A stretch of DNA of 64,000 nucleotides from the NCBI GenBank assembly GCA_964455395.1, contig CAYVWB010000015.1, positions 10,140 through 74,139 of the forward strand. Reading direction: 5' to 3'. A model generated the notes under the pieces. The model worked only from the letters and a program-made list of their open reading frames with translations. It made no database searches and was not told the origin of the DNA. Positions within the stretch are counted from its first letter, which is position 1; every line of letters starts with the position of its first letter. This document shows, piece by piece, positions 26,073-34,165 of this stretch. The translations under genes were made by a program, and so were the position numbers. The stretch is from CAYVWB01 sp964455395 (lineage in GTDB: Bacteria; Desulfobacterota; Desulfovibrionia; Desulfovibrionales; Desulfovibrionaceae).

Positions 26073-27143
26073 TCAGCGCAAGGCCTGGAGAATCGCTTCC
26101 ATCACTTCCGGGGACGGCAAGGAGGTGACGGCTTCGATGCGCTGGGGCAGACCGATCTCCTGCAGGATGGCGGCGTCCCCCACGAAGCCGGGGGTGGCGG
26201 CGCGGAACCCGTAGCGTTCCCACGCTATTTCCTGCACATCCGGATCCTGCAACGCTTCCAGCAGGGTTTCACCCACGTCCGTGAGCGCGATGAAGGGGTG
26301 CTCGCTCCACACGGTGGGTTCCGGCACGAGCACCCGCGTCTCTTCCTTGATGCGCTGCTGGAAATCCGGGTTGTTGCGATAGAACTCGATGATGAGGCTT
26401 TCATACGCGGCGATGACAGGGTAGCTCCCCTGCCCTTGCTGGAGGTACTTGTTGAACAGGATGCCCGTGGAGTTCTCCAGGTAGCCGAGGGCTTCGAAGT
26501 ACGTGGTCAAACGGGGCAACAATGCAGGCAAATCCTCCATGGTGGGCACGCGGCCGTCGTTGAGGACCACGGCGAGGAGCCCGGCGAGCAGGAAGCCGCT
26601 GTTGGACTTGGTGGGATCCGTGGGATGCGCGGCGACTTGGCCGTGCTGTCGGGGCAAACCGAGTTCGCGCCAGGGCTTGCCTTCGATGGCCAGCTCGAAG
26701 AGACGGTCGCACCGCGCCACGTGGACGCCGTCCGGCCCCTCCTCCACCGCCCCGGCGTCCACGAGCGCCTGGGTTATTTCCGGCCAGGAGTAGAAGAGGA
26801 TGGGCGTGTTGAAGATGTTCGCCATCTTGAAGGCCGTATCCGGGTAGCGACTCTTGACCACGATGGCCGCCAGCTCGCTGGAGGGCCACAAGCCGTCCAC
26901 GCCGGAGTGGTCCACGCCGGCCATCTCCAGGCTGCCCATTTTCTTGCCGTCCACGGTGAGGTTCCAGCGGTCTTTGAGGAGCTGCTGGAATTGCGGATCG
27001 TTGAGGAGGCCGCGTTTCTCCGAGCCGTAGTAGACGTGCGCCACGGCTGCAGGCTGGCCGCCGTTCTGCAGGAACGTGGCCGCCAGCACCACGGCCAAGG
27101 CGAGGAGCACTGCGCCGCCGCCAACAAGTTGCTTCGTATTCAT
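26073..27143 (-). CDS. Membrane-anchored solute-binding-like protein
   Basis: 356 residues: one N-terminal membrane anchor (residues 8-25, no lipobox) and a type II periplasmic-binding fold. Visible are a core KSRYPDTAFKMANIFNTPILFYSWPEI, here quoted only as FKMANIFNTPILFYSWPEI, a TKSNSGFLLAG ligand-loop resembling the ATQSNSGAAAYLG loop of the VWA protein in the same cluster, and AAYESLIIEFY like the FNYEAMIVEV of that protein. No ABC permease or ATPase is nearby. It starts five bases after the XpaC-like stop, with AGGGAAG before the ATG. Confidence 0.75.
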   Translation of the reverse strand: MNTKQLVGGGAVLLALAVVLAATFLQNGGQPAAVAHVYYGSEKRGLLNDPQFQQLLKDRWNLTVDGKKMGSLEMAGVDHSGVDGLWPSSELAAIVVKSRYPDTAFKMANIFNTPILFYSWPEITQALVDAGAVEEGPDGVHVARCDRLFELAIEGKPWRELGLPRQHGQVAAHPTDPTKSNSGFLLAGLLAVVLNDGRVPTMEDLPALLPRLTTYFEALGYLENSTGILFNKYLQQGQGSYPVIAAYESLIIEFYRNNPDFQQRIKEETRVLVPEPTVWSEHPFIALTDVGETLLEALQDPDVQEIAWERYGFRAATPGFVGDAAILQEIGLPQRIEAVTSLPSPEVMEAILQALR

Positions 27144-27148
27144 GCGGA

Positions 27149-27772
27149 TTACTTCCCTATTTCGGCGACGTCCATCATTCGGGTCATGACGCGGCCCAGC
27201 CGCCCCAGCTCCACGACGTCATTTTCCAGATAATTCTTGTAGCCTTGCGCGAAGGCCTCCTCTGCTTTGCTCAAGGCGTCCAGAAACGCCTTGTCCTCGC
27301 CGCGCTCACGCAGCAGCTCCCGGCCTTCCGGCGTGGCGGCCAACCGGGCGTATCGTTCCGCCATGGGCAACAGCTTCTCCAGATAGAGAATGAACCGGCT
27401 GGACTTGCGCAAGTCGCCGGGGTCGTCCTTGAAGTTGTCCAGCACACGGTCTGCCAGGTCCGCCAAGGAACGCAGCAGGCGGCTTGCTTCCTTGTCCGGC
27501 GTGTCGGCTGCAGCGGCGCGGATGCGCTGCACCAGGTCCCGACTGGCGTCCGCGCGCACTTCAGCGTCCAGCATGGTGAGCCCCGAGGACTGCCGACGGA
27601 TGCGCTCATCCATGCCGCCGCGTCCGAAGATGTACAGCCCTGCGCCCAGCAACAACCCTGCGGGGACGCCTATCCACACCGGCAGATTCAAGACGAAATG
27701 GCACAGCAGCATGGCCGCAGCGGCTGTCACCCCCGCCACCATGAAGGCGTTCTGGTAGCACCATTGCAGCAT
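27149..27772 (-). CDS. XpaC-like membrane protein (5-bromo-4-chloroindolyl phosphate hydrolysis family)
   Basis: 207 residues. Two hydrophobic segments near the N-terminus (residues about 11-28 and 31-47) precede a soluble helical domain with RSLADLADRVLDNFKDDPGDL and RFILYLEKLLPMAERYARL, the pattern of XpaC proteins, which are encoded beside telA in many bacteria. The function is unknown. Its ATG directly abuts the stop of the VWA gene (27773), so translation is coupled. Confidence 0.78.
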   Translation of the reverse strand: MLQWCYQNAFMVAGVTAAAAMLLCHFVLNLPVWIGVPAGLLLGAGLYIFGRGGMDERIRRQSSGLTMLDAEVRADASRDLVQRIRAAAADTPDKEASRLLRSLADLADRVLDNFKDDPGDLRKSSRFILYLEKLLPMAERYARLAATPEGRELLRERGEDKAFLDALSKAEEAFAQGYKNYLENDVVELGRLGRVMTRMMDVAEIGK

Positions 27773-29413
27773 CTAGTTGTATCCCTTGGCTTTGCGGAAT
27801 GCCTGCGCCAAGCCGTGGCTGGAGTCGAAGACGCGGCCGGCGCCCATGGTGGTGAGCTCTGAAAGCTGCTGCGGATCCGCCTTGCCAAAAGTGATGGCGA
27901 AGATGGGCGGCCGGGGGAGTTGGCTGAGCATCTCCAAACGGGAGCTCACCATGACCGGCTCGCCGAGATTGGAGCGACCGTCCGTCATCAACACGATGGA
28001 GACGAGTTTGCCCCGCGCAAGCTCGGCGTTGGACTCCATGAAATCCAGCGCGCGCACCACGGCGTCGTAAATGTTGGTCTTGCCGCCGGGCTGCAGCTGC
28101 GCCACTTCCTCGGCCAGGCGCTCCATCTCCCCGGGGCCCTGCGCCCAGCGGGGGTCATACGCGTGTGAAGAAAACGGGATGACCGCCACCACGTCCTCCG
28201 GGGTGGACTGCAGCAGATATTCCTGCGCCAGCTCTTGTCGCAACAATCCGTAAAGCGCCTGCTTGGCTTCCTCCAGACCCGCGCCCTGCATGGAGCCGGA
28301 GACATCGATACAGAACACCGTGAAAGAGGGCTTGCGCACTGCGCCCTGGTAGAGCGCCAAGGCGTGTTCGATGACGTCGCCTTTGGGCAAGGGCGCAGGC
28401 GAGATGGTGAGCGTGGTGTCGAACCCCTGCGAAGGCGGGAAGACGGCTTCGTTCAAAGGCATGGTCAGCCCAAGCACGCCGGTGCGGAACCCACGGGCGG
28501 CGATCTCCTGCTGCACGGGCTCGGAGAGGAGGTAATCCCGCAGACCGATGAAACGCTCCTGCATGGCGGGGTCGTTGGTGGAATTGACATACCCCAGGGT
28601 CTGGTCCGCCACGGCGAGGCCGTCCACGGGGTAGATGACGAAGAGAGGCTCCTTGCCTTGCGCCTGGAGGGCTGCGTTCACCTCCACGATCATGGCTTCA
28701 TAGTTGAAGAGGCCGTCCACCTGGTCGTACATGGTGGGAAAAGCCTCGGCCAGCCAGCCGGAGCTGCCTGAGGAGCGCTCTTGCCCCCGGAGCAGGGCCA
28801 TGATGCGCTGCTGCAGTTCCGGGGAGTCCAAATCCTCGCTGGTCAGCGCTGTGTCCTTGCCCACCAGAGCCGTGAGCATGCCCAGATACGCGGCGGCGCC
28901 GGAGTTGGACTGGGTGGCGCTGGTCATGGCGAACGTCAACTCGCCGCGCTGGACAGCGGGGAGGATGTCTTCGCGGATGGTGACGTCCTTGCGGCCTTTC
29001 CAGCCCAGCGCTTCCGCCTTGGACGTCTTCAAGGCGAAAACGATGGGCGTGCGCATGATGGCGGCTTCGTCGCTGACGAGCCGGTTCACGTCGCCCAGAC
29101 GAATCCACAAGCTGGAGGCCGGCAGCACGGCGTTGGGCAGGATGGTGTTGTCCGCATCGCGGCCGGCGCGCAGCATCCGCATCTGATCCACGGAGCCCAT
29201 GTAGCGCACGTTGATGGTGAAGCCGTTGTCTTCCGCGTAATCCTTGATGATGTCCTCGATGGCCTTGGACTCCGAGCCCGCCACCAGTTCCATGGCGGGG
29301 CCCTCCGGATTGGAGCAGCCTTGCAGCAGCAACCCCGCCGCCGTCGAGAAAGCCGCCGCGAGGAGCAGAAAGACGGCGAAGGAGGGAAAACCAAGTCTCT
29401 GGAGCATGTGCAT
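27773..29413 (-). CDS. Lipoprotein: solute-binding-like domain fused to a von Willebrand factor A domain
   Basis: 546 residues. A lipoprotein signal ends at LLLQGC (Cys33). Residues about 40-340 form a type II periplasmic-binding-like domain (LVAGSESKAIEDIIKDYAED, TSATQSNSGAAAYLG). Residues 365-546 are a VWA domain with a complete MIDAS: DVSGSM (D370), T after PGGK (TNIYDAV) and MTDG (about 476-479). So it should be an outer-face lipoprotein that binds a divalent metal and a ligand. It is the first gene of the four-gene minus-strand cluster. GGAG lies seven bases before the ATG. Confidence 0.85.
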   Translation of the reverse strand: MHMLQRLGFPSFAVFLLLAAAFSTAAGLLLQGCSNPEGPAMELVAGSESKAIEDIIKDYAEDNGFTINVRYMGSVDQMRMLRAGRDADNTILPNAVLPASSLWIRLGDVNRLVSDEAAIMRTPIVFALKTSKAEALGWKGRKDVTIREDILPAVQRGELTFAMTSATQSNSGAAAYLGMLTALVGKDTALTSEDLDSPELQQRIMALLRGQERSSGSSGWLAEAFPTMYDQVDGLFNYEAMIVEVNAALQAQGKEPLFVIYPVDGLAVADQTLGYVNSTNDPAMQERFIGLRDYLLSEPVQQEIAARGFRTGVLGLTMPLNEAVFPPSQGFDTTLTISPAPLPKGDVIEHALALYQGAVRKPSFTVFCIDVSGSMQGAGLEEAKQALYGLLRQELAQEYLLQSTPEDVVAVIPFSSHAYDPRWAQGPGEMERLAEEVAQLQPGGKTNIYDAVVRALDFMESNAELARGKLVSIVLMTDGRSNLGEPVMVSSRLEMLSQLPRPPIFAITFGKADPQQLSELTTMGAGRVFDSSHGLAQAFRKAKGYN

Positions 29414-30176
29414 GTCGATCTCCGTGGTCCGTGGCTATGCAGTAAGCGCGCCTATGCGGCTGCCGGGGCGCTCATGTGGTTGAAGACGCGTCCGGGCCCG
29501 GAGTCTTCCCCCCGTCCGGAGGGTGCGGAGCGCTCGCCGGTTCTCCGCCTCCGCTGGAAACGTCCCGTTCCTGATCTGTTGACGCGGCCTCGGGTAACGC
29601 CTCTCTGGGACAGTCCGACCGGAGCGCGCTGCCGGAGCCGACACGAAAGCGTCCCGCCCTTGTCTGCGCTCCAATGCCTCCGACCGGTCCTGATGGCGTC
29701 GCACGCCGTCTTTCTCGCCAGCCGTCGACTCGTCTGCGCAGCGCTGACGGCGGCAGGCCATGGCGCCTGCACGTTCCGGAAATAACCGGGAAATTTCCGG
29801 GAGTTCGCCGGACGCCGCAAGAAAACGCCAAAAAAGCGCCATGGGGATGACAAAGGCCCGAGCCCCTTCGCCATCCTCCGCGCATCCTACACCAAATACC
29901 TGCTCTGGGGAAGAAGCGACCCCATGCGATTGTGCAAGACTTCGGGTAGGCGCGCCAACCCTGCGCCAACCCTGCCCCGGGGGGGGGGAGACCCGGCCAC
30001 GGACTTCGCCATGCCGCGCAACGCGAGGCAGACACGGCGCGCAGACATGGCCCGCAGACATGGCCAGTGTCGCGCAACGCGAAGACGCATGACGCATCCC
30101 CACGACAAGAACGCCGCCTGCCCCCTCCAGCGCATGTCACGCCGGGGGACGCCTCACACGCACGCCGGCCCCGAGG
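29414..30176. other. Long intergenic stretch upstream of the VWA cluster
   Basis: About 760 bp between two minus-strand genes. It contains an exact direct repeat of gcgccaaccct near 29952-29974, a run of ten G (29979-29988), and imperfect repeats of gcagacatggcc around 30043-30065. The open frames are arginine- and proline-rich with no ribosome-binding site, so I call no gene. It must hold the promoter of the VWA cluster, which I cannot pinpoint. Confidence 0.45.
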
Positions 30177-30794
30177 TCATGGCGACGTGCGGTCGCGTTC
30201 CTCGATGACGACGCCGTTGGTCTTGAAGGAGATGCCCTGGGCGGACCGCGTGGAGATCATCACCACCTCCACAAGCGGCGCCGGCAGGGCCTCCTCGGCT
30301 TCCCAGTAGACCATGAAGTTCGCGCCGGACCCCCCAGCGTCGTCCTTCTCGTCCACCAGATACTCCCAGGTGGCCAAAGGCGCCAGGGTGATCGGCGTGG
30401 CGAGCGCCTCCCGCGCCAGCCGGCCGGCGTCGTCGTGATACTGCACGGCGGTCACCGTGAGCGGCAACGTCGGCGAAACATTGCGCACCGAGAGCAACAC
30501 CGTGAGCCCGAAGGAACGGTTCAGCGCCCCCTGGTAGACGTGGGAATACGCCGGCGCGTAGACTGTCTGCCCCTTGGAAAGAGGCCGCAACGCCTGCGCG
30601 GGCGCAAGCCACCAGAACTGAGTCAGGACCTGAACCAGGACCAGAACCAGAAAAAGCGCCAGGCCCCGCTTCAACGCAAGACGCAGGGACTCCGGAATGC
30701 GCATCGTCGGGACAGGTCGGGCCGGCCCCCTCTGCCCGGGGGGCGCCCAAGAAAGACGCAGAAACGCACGGCGGTGAAGGAACGAACGCGGCAT
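30177..30794 (-). CDS. DUF3124 family secreted/anchored protein
   Basis: 205 residues with a basic N-terminus and a hydrophobic segment (residues about 44-66). The DUF3124 signature is complete: VYAPAYSHVYQG, LTVLLSVRNVSP, VQYHDDAGRLARE, GGSGANFMVYWEA, VEVVMISTRSAQGISFKTNG. The role of the family is unknown. AGGAGG lies nine bases before the ATG at 30794; an inner ATG (MRIPESL) would give a shorter form starting just before the hydrophobic segment and could be an alternative. Confidence 0.88.
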   Translation of the reverse strand: MPRSFLHRRAFLRLSWAPPGQRGPARPVPTMRIPESLRLALKRGLALFLVLVLVQVLTQFWWLAPAQALRPLSKGQTVYAPAYSHVYQGALNRSFGLTVLLSVRNVSPTLPLTVTAVQYHDDAGRLAREALATPITLAPLATWEYLVDEKDDAGGSGANFMVYWEAEEALPAPLVEVVMISTRSAQGISFKTNGVVIEERDRTSP

Positions 30795-30936
30795 GGTGCA
30801 AACCTCCTGCAATGCGCGGCCCTCATGTGGCGCAGGGCTGCCGTGAAGCACCCTACCCCCTTCGTCCGCACAGGGCAATCAGCCGGAATGCCCAAGCGGA
30901 CGGCAAAGGACGCGCCATCCGCTCCCGATGGCGTCG

Positions 30937-31083
30937 TCACGGGACGTTCTCACGCCGTGCGCTCCCTGTTCGCCGCATGCGTCGCAGGCAGCCCGTGGCG
31001 GCTTCGCTGGCCATCAACAGCACGGCGAGCGCGAGGACGAGGAGGAAGCGACCGTGCAGCGGCGAAGACATACCTGTGTTCAT
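30937..31083 (-). CDS. Small single-span membrane protein (candidate)
   Basis: 48 residues: MNTGMSSPLHGR, a hydrophobic segment RFLLVLALAVLLMASEAATG, then a basic tail. GGAGG stands seven bases before the ATG at 31083, one of the best ribosome-binding sites in the area, which is the main reason for the call. It lies 142 bases upstream of the DUF3124 gene on the same strand and may be co-transcribed. No family is recognised. Confidence 0.45.
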   Translation of the reverse strand: MNTGMSSPLHGRFLLVLALAVLLMASEAATGCLRRMRRTGSARRENVP

Positions 31084-31224
31084 GAACGGACCTCCGGAAT
31101 CGATGGGTGTACGGCCAGGGAACGGCCAGGAAACGGGGGCGGAGCCACTGCCTGCAGCACACCCCAAGGCTGTGGCGCTGACGTGCAGAGACAATGGAAT
31201 ATCCGCGCAGACAATGTAGAAAAT

Positions 31225-31254
31225 TGTCAAAGCAGGTTGTGACAGTTTGTCAAA
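31225..31254 (+). promoter_or_regulatory. Candidate enhancer/operator: TGTCA dyad plus TTGTCAAA repeat
   Basis: TGTCA (31225-31229), ten bases, TGACA (31240-31244) is a perfect dyad, and TTGTCAAA occurs twice as a direct repeat 23 bases apart (31224 and 31247). It lies 70 to 120 bases before the expected start of the sigma54 promoter at 31318, where an enhancer-binding activator would bind. Confidence 0.5.
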
Positions 31255-31317
31255 ATTGTTATCGGCCATTTGTCTGTCCAAATTCCAACTGACTCAAATC
31301 GCGTGCTTTTTCCTGTT

Positions 31318-31331
31318 GGAACGCAATTTGC
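31318..31331 (+). promoter_or_regulatory. Predicted sigma54 promoter of the pyrimidine degradation operon
   Basis: TGGAACG, four bases CAAT, TTGCC: the -24 GG (31318-31319) and -12 GC (31330-31331) are exactly ten bases apart and 12 of the consensus positions fit TGGCACGnnnnTTGCW apart from one A. The leader to the hydA ATG would be about 67 bases. Confidence 0.65.
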
Positions 31332-31409
31332 CAGACGCCGTGTTTTCAGCCCACCGCACACGGACGTCCCGGCCCAGGCCCCGGCGCGTCATCTTTTCGG
31401 GAGGTATCG

Positions 31410-32786
31410 ATGGAGTTCGACAGCGTAATCAAAGGCGGGGTGGTCATCACCGCTTCGGAGACCTATGCGGCGGACATCGCCGTGAAAGACGGCGTCATCG
31501 CAGCCATCGGCCACGGCTTCACCGCGCCCACCACCATCGACGCCACGGACAAGCTCGTGCTGCCTGGCGCCGTGGACACCCACACCCACCTGGAGATGCC
31601 CTTCGGCGGCACGGTCTCCAAGGACGACTTCGAGACCGGGACCATCGCCGCGGCTTTTGGCGGCACGACATCCGTGGTGGATTTCTGCATCCAGGGGAAA
31701 GGGCAGTCCCTGCAGGAAGCCGCGGACGTCTGGCACGGCAAGGCCGAGGGCAAAGCCGTCATCGACTACGGGTTCCACATCGCCATCACGGACATGACGG
31801 ACGACGTCCTCGCCGAGATGAAGACCATGATCGAGAAGGGGTACTCCTCCTTCAAGGTGTTCATGGTGTACGACTTCCGCGTCTCGGACCAGGTGTTCAT
31901 CCAAGCCCTGGAAGCCGCCAAGGAGCACGGCGGACTGGTGTGCGTACATGCGGAAAACTCCGACGCGGTGGACCACCTGGTGGCCCGGCATCTGGCCGCG
32001 GGGCTCACGGAGCCAAAACACCACGCGCTGTCCCGGCCGCCACTGGTGGAGGGCGAAGCCACGGCGCGGGCGTGCAAGCTGGCGCAGCTTACCGGCGGGC
32101 CCCTCTTCGTGGTGCACCTCACCTGCATGGAGGCCTTGGAGGAAGTGGTCCGCGCGCGCGACGCCGGCGCTCGCGTCATGGCGGAGACCTGTCCCCAGTA
32201 CCTGCTCCTTTCCACGGACAACTACGACGAGCCGGACTTCGGCGGAGCCAAATACGTCATGAGCCCGCCCCTGCGGCCCAAGGAACACCAAGCCCCCCTC
32301 TGGAAGGCCCTTGCTCGCGGCGACCTCGTCAGCGTGGCCACAGACCACTGCCCCTTCGACTTCAAGGGACAAAAGGAAATGGGCCGCGGGAACTTCACCA
32401 AGATCCCCAACGGCGCGCCCGGTCTGGAGCCCCGTCTGGCGCTCATGCACGAATACGGCGTGAACGCGGGCCGCTTCGACATGAACGCTCTGGTGGCCCT
32501 CTGCTGCACCAACCCGGCCAAGGCCTTCGGCCTCTACCCCCGAAAGGGCGTGCTGGCCGTGGGCGCAGACGCGGACATCGTGGTCTTCGACCCCTTCAAG
32601 GCCGTGACGCTTTCCACCGAGACGCTGCACGAGAACGTGGACTTCACCCCCTACGAGGGCTGGCCGGTGACAGGCTTCCCCGTCATGACCATGTCCCGCG
32701 GGGAAGTGATCTGCCAGGACGGCGAACTGCGCGCCAAACCCGGCCGGGGCCGATTCATCAAAAGGGATGCGCCCATCTTCCTGTAA
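31410..32786 (+). CDS. hydA: Dihydropyrimidinase (hydantoinase family)
   Basis: 458 residues of the cyclic amidohydrolase family. GAVDTHTHLEMPFGG gives the metal ligands HxH, YSSFKVFMVYDF contains the lysine that becomes carboxylated, VCVHAEN and FVVHLTCMEALE give two more histidines, and VATDHCPFDFKGQK the last Asp. It opens the ring of dihydrouracil to N-carbamoyl-beta-alanine. It is the first gene of a seven-gene same-strand run that includes PreA, which makes its substrate. GGGAGG lies six bases before the ATG. Confidence 0.94.
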   Translation: MEFDSVIKGGVVITASETYAADIAVKDGVIAAIGHGFTAPTTIDATDKLVLPGAVDTHTHLEMPFGGTVSKDDFETGTIAAAFGGTTSVVDFCIQGKGQSLQEAADVWHGKAEGKAVIDYGFHIAITDMTDDVLAEMKTMIEKGYSSFKVFMVYDFRVSDQVFIQALEAAKEHGGLVCVHAENSDAVDHLVARHLAAGLTEPKHHALSRPPLVEGEATARACKLAQLTGGPLFVVHLTCMEALEEVVRARDAGARVMAETCPQYLLLSTDNYDEPDFGGAKYVMSPPLRPKEHQAPLWKALARGDLVSVATDHCPFDFKGQKEMGRGNFTKIPNGAPGLEPRLALMHEYGVNAGRFDMNALVALCCTNPAKAFGLYPRKGVLAVGADADIVVFDPFKAVTLSTETLHENVDFTPYEGWPVTGFPVMTMSRGEVICQDGELRAKPGRGRFIKRDAPIFL

Positions 32787-32852
32787 TCGACAGCAACGCG
32801 GCGCATGGGAGCGGCGTTCGCTCCCGACATGCCGCGACAAGAAGGATACTGC

Positions 32853-34073
32853 ATGTACGACAAGTTGAACGCCATGGCCGAGGACCTCCGCGACGACGTG
32901 GTCGGATTCGCGCAAACGCTGATCCGGACGCCCTCCATGTCCGGCGAGGAAGGCGAGTTGGCCCAGCTCACCATGGACCGCATGGAAGCCCTGGGTTACG
33001 ACGAGATCTTCCGCGACGACCTGGGCAACGTGGTGGGGATTATCAAAGGCGAGGGCTCCGGGCCCAATGTCATGTACAACTCCCACATGGACCACGTGGC
33101 GCCCGGCGAGGAAGCCAACTGGACGCACCCCCCCTACGGCGGCGTCCTTGATGGCGGGTACGTGCACGGCCGCGCCGCCAGCGACGTGAAATCCGGCATG
33201 GCCTCGCAGATCTACGCGGGCCATCTCATCAAGCAATCGGGCATGCAGCTCAAGGGCGACTTCATCTACACCGGCGTGGTGCAGGAAGAGCCTGCCGAGA
33301 TGTTCGGCATGCGCCACCTCATGGACAAGACCTTCAAGGAACGCGGCATCACCTTCGACGTGATGATCTCCTCCGAAGCCACCTCCATGAATCTCTACCT
33401 CGGCCATCGGGGCCGCGCCGAGCTCCAGGTGAACACATACGGCCGCACCAGCCACGGCTCTGCGCCGTGGCTCGGCGTCAACGCAGTCTACAAGATGCTC
33501 CCCGTCATCGAGGAAGTGCAGGCGCTCTACGACACCTTGCCCGACGACGACTTTCTGGGCCGCGGCACCATTGCGTTGACCATCATCAACTGCTCGCCGG
33601 GCGCGCTCTCCATCATCCCGGACAAATGCACCGTCAGCCTGGACCGGCGGCTGGTGCGCGGCGAAAAACGCGAGGACTTCATCGGCCAGATCCAGGCCAT
33701 TCTGGACAAACGCGCCGCCGCCGACCCGGAGTTCAAAGGCGACGTCACCATCCGCACCGTCACGGAGACCTCCTACACGGGGATCAGCGCGCCGTGCGAG
33801 AAGTACATGCACCCCTGGGCCCTGGAAAAGGACGACCCCATGGTGCTGCAGTGCGTGGAAGCGCTCCACGCCGTGGGTCAGCAGCCCGGCTTCGGGCGGT
33901 GGGACTTCGGCACGGACGCAAGCTACGTCACGGGCGTCATGGGCATTCCCTCCATCGGGTACTCCCCCATGGAAGAGCAATACGCGCACACCCCGGAAGA
34001 CCGCTGCAGCGTGGACAACATCGTGAAGGCCACGGCCGGCAACGCGGCCATCGCCTACAAGATCGCGGGTTGA
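32853..34073 (+). CDS. M20 metallopeptidase family hydrolase (YgeY-like), probable carbamoyl-amide hydrolase
   Basis: 406 residues of the M20 dizinc family: YNSHMDHV (His and Asp), GRAASDVKSGMASQ (bridging Asp), VVQEEPAEMFG (catalytic Glu pair), ISSEATSMNLYLGHRGRAEL and a late TDASYVTG. It is closest in style to YgeY, called selenium-metabolism-linked hydrolase. In this operon it sits where beta-ureidopropionase activity (N-carbamoyl-beta-alanine to beta-alanine) is needed, and M20 enzymes do this in some bacteria. That assignment is inference. AAGGA precedes the ATG at 32853. Confidence 0.82.
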   Translation: MYDKLNAMAEDLRDDVVGFAQTLIRTPSMSGEEGELAQLTMDRMEALGYDEIFRDDLGNVVGIIKGEGSGPNVMYNSHMDHVAPGEEANWTHPPYGGVLDGGYVHGRAASDVKSGMASQIYAGHLIKQSGMQLKGDFIYTGVVQEEPAEMFGMRHLMDKTFKERGITFDVMISSEATSMNLYLGHRGRAELQVNTYGRTSHGSAPWLGVNAVYKMLPVIEEVQALYDTLPDDDFLGRGTIALTIINCSPGALSIIPDKCTVSLDRRLVRGEKREDFIGQIQAILDKRAAADPEFKGDVTIRTVTETSYTGISAPCEKYMHPWALEKDDPMVLQCVEALHAVGQQPGFGRWDFGTDASYVTGVMGIPSIGYSPMEEQYAHTPEDRCSVDNIVKATAGNAAIAYKIAG

Positions 34074-34165
34074 CACGCACGCACGAAGGTCCGGACTGCA
34101 GGCGTCGGCGCGCCGCCTCGACTTGCCGCCGCCCACCAATCTCTCACGCAAAGGAACACGCTCCC

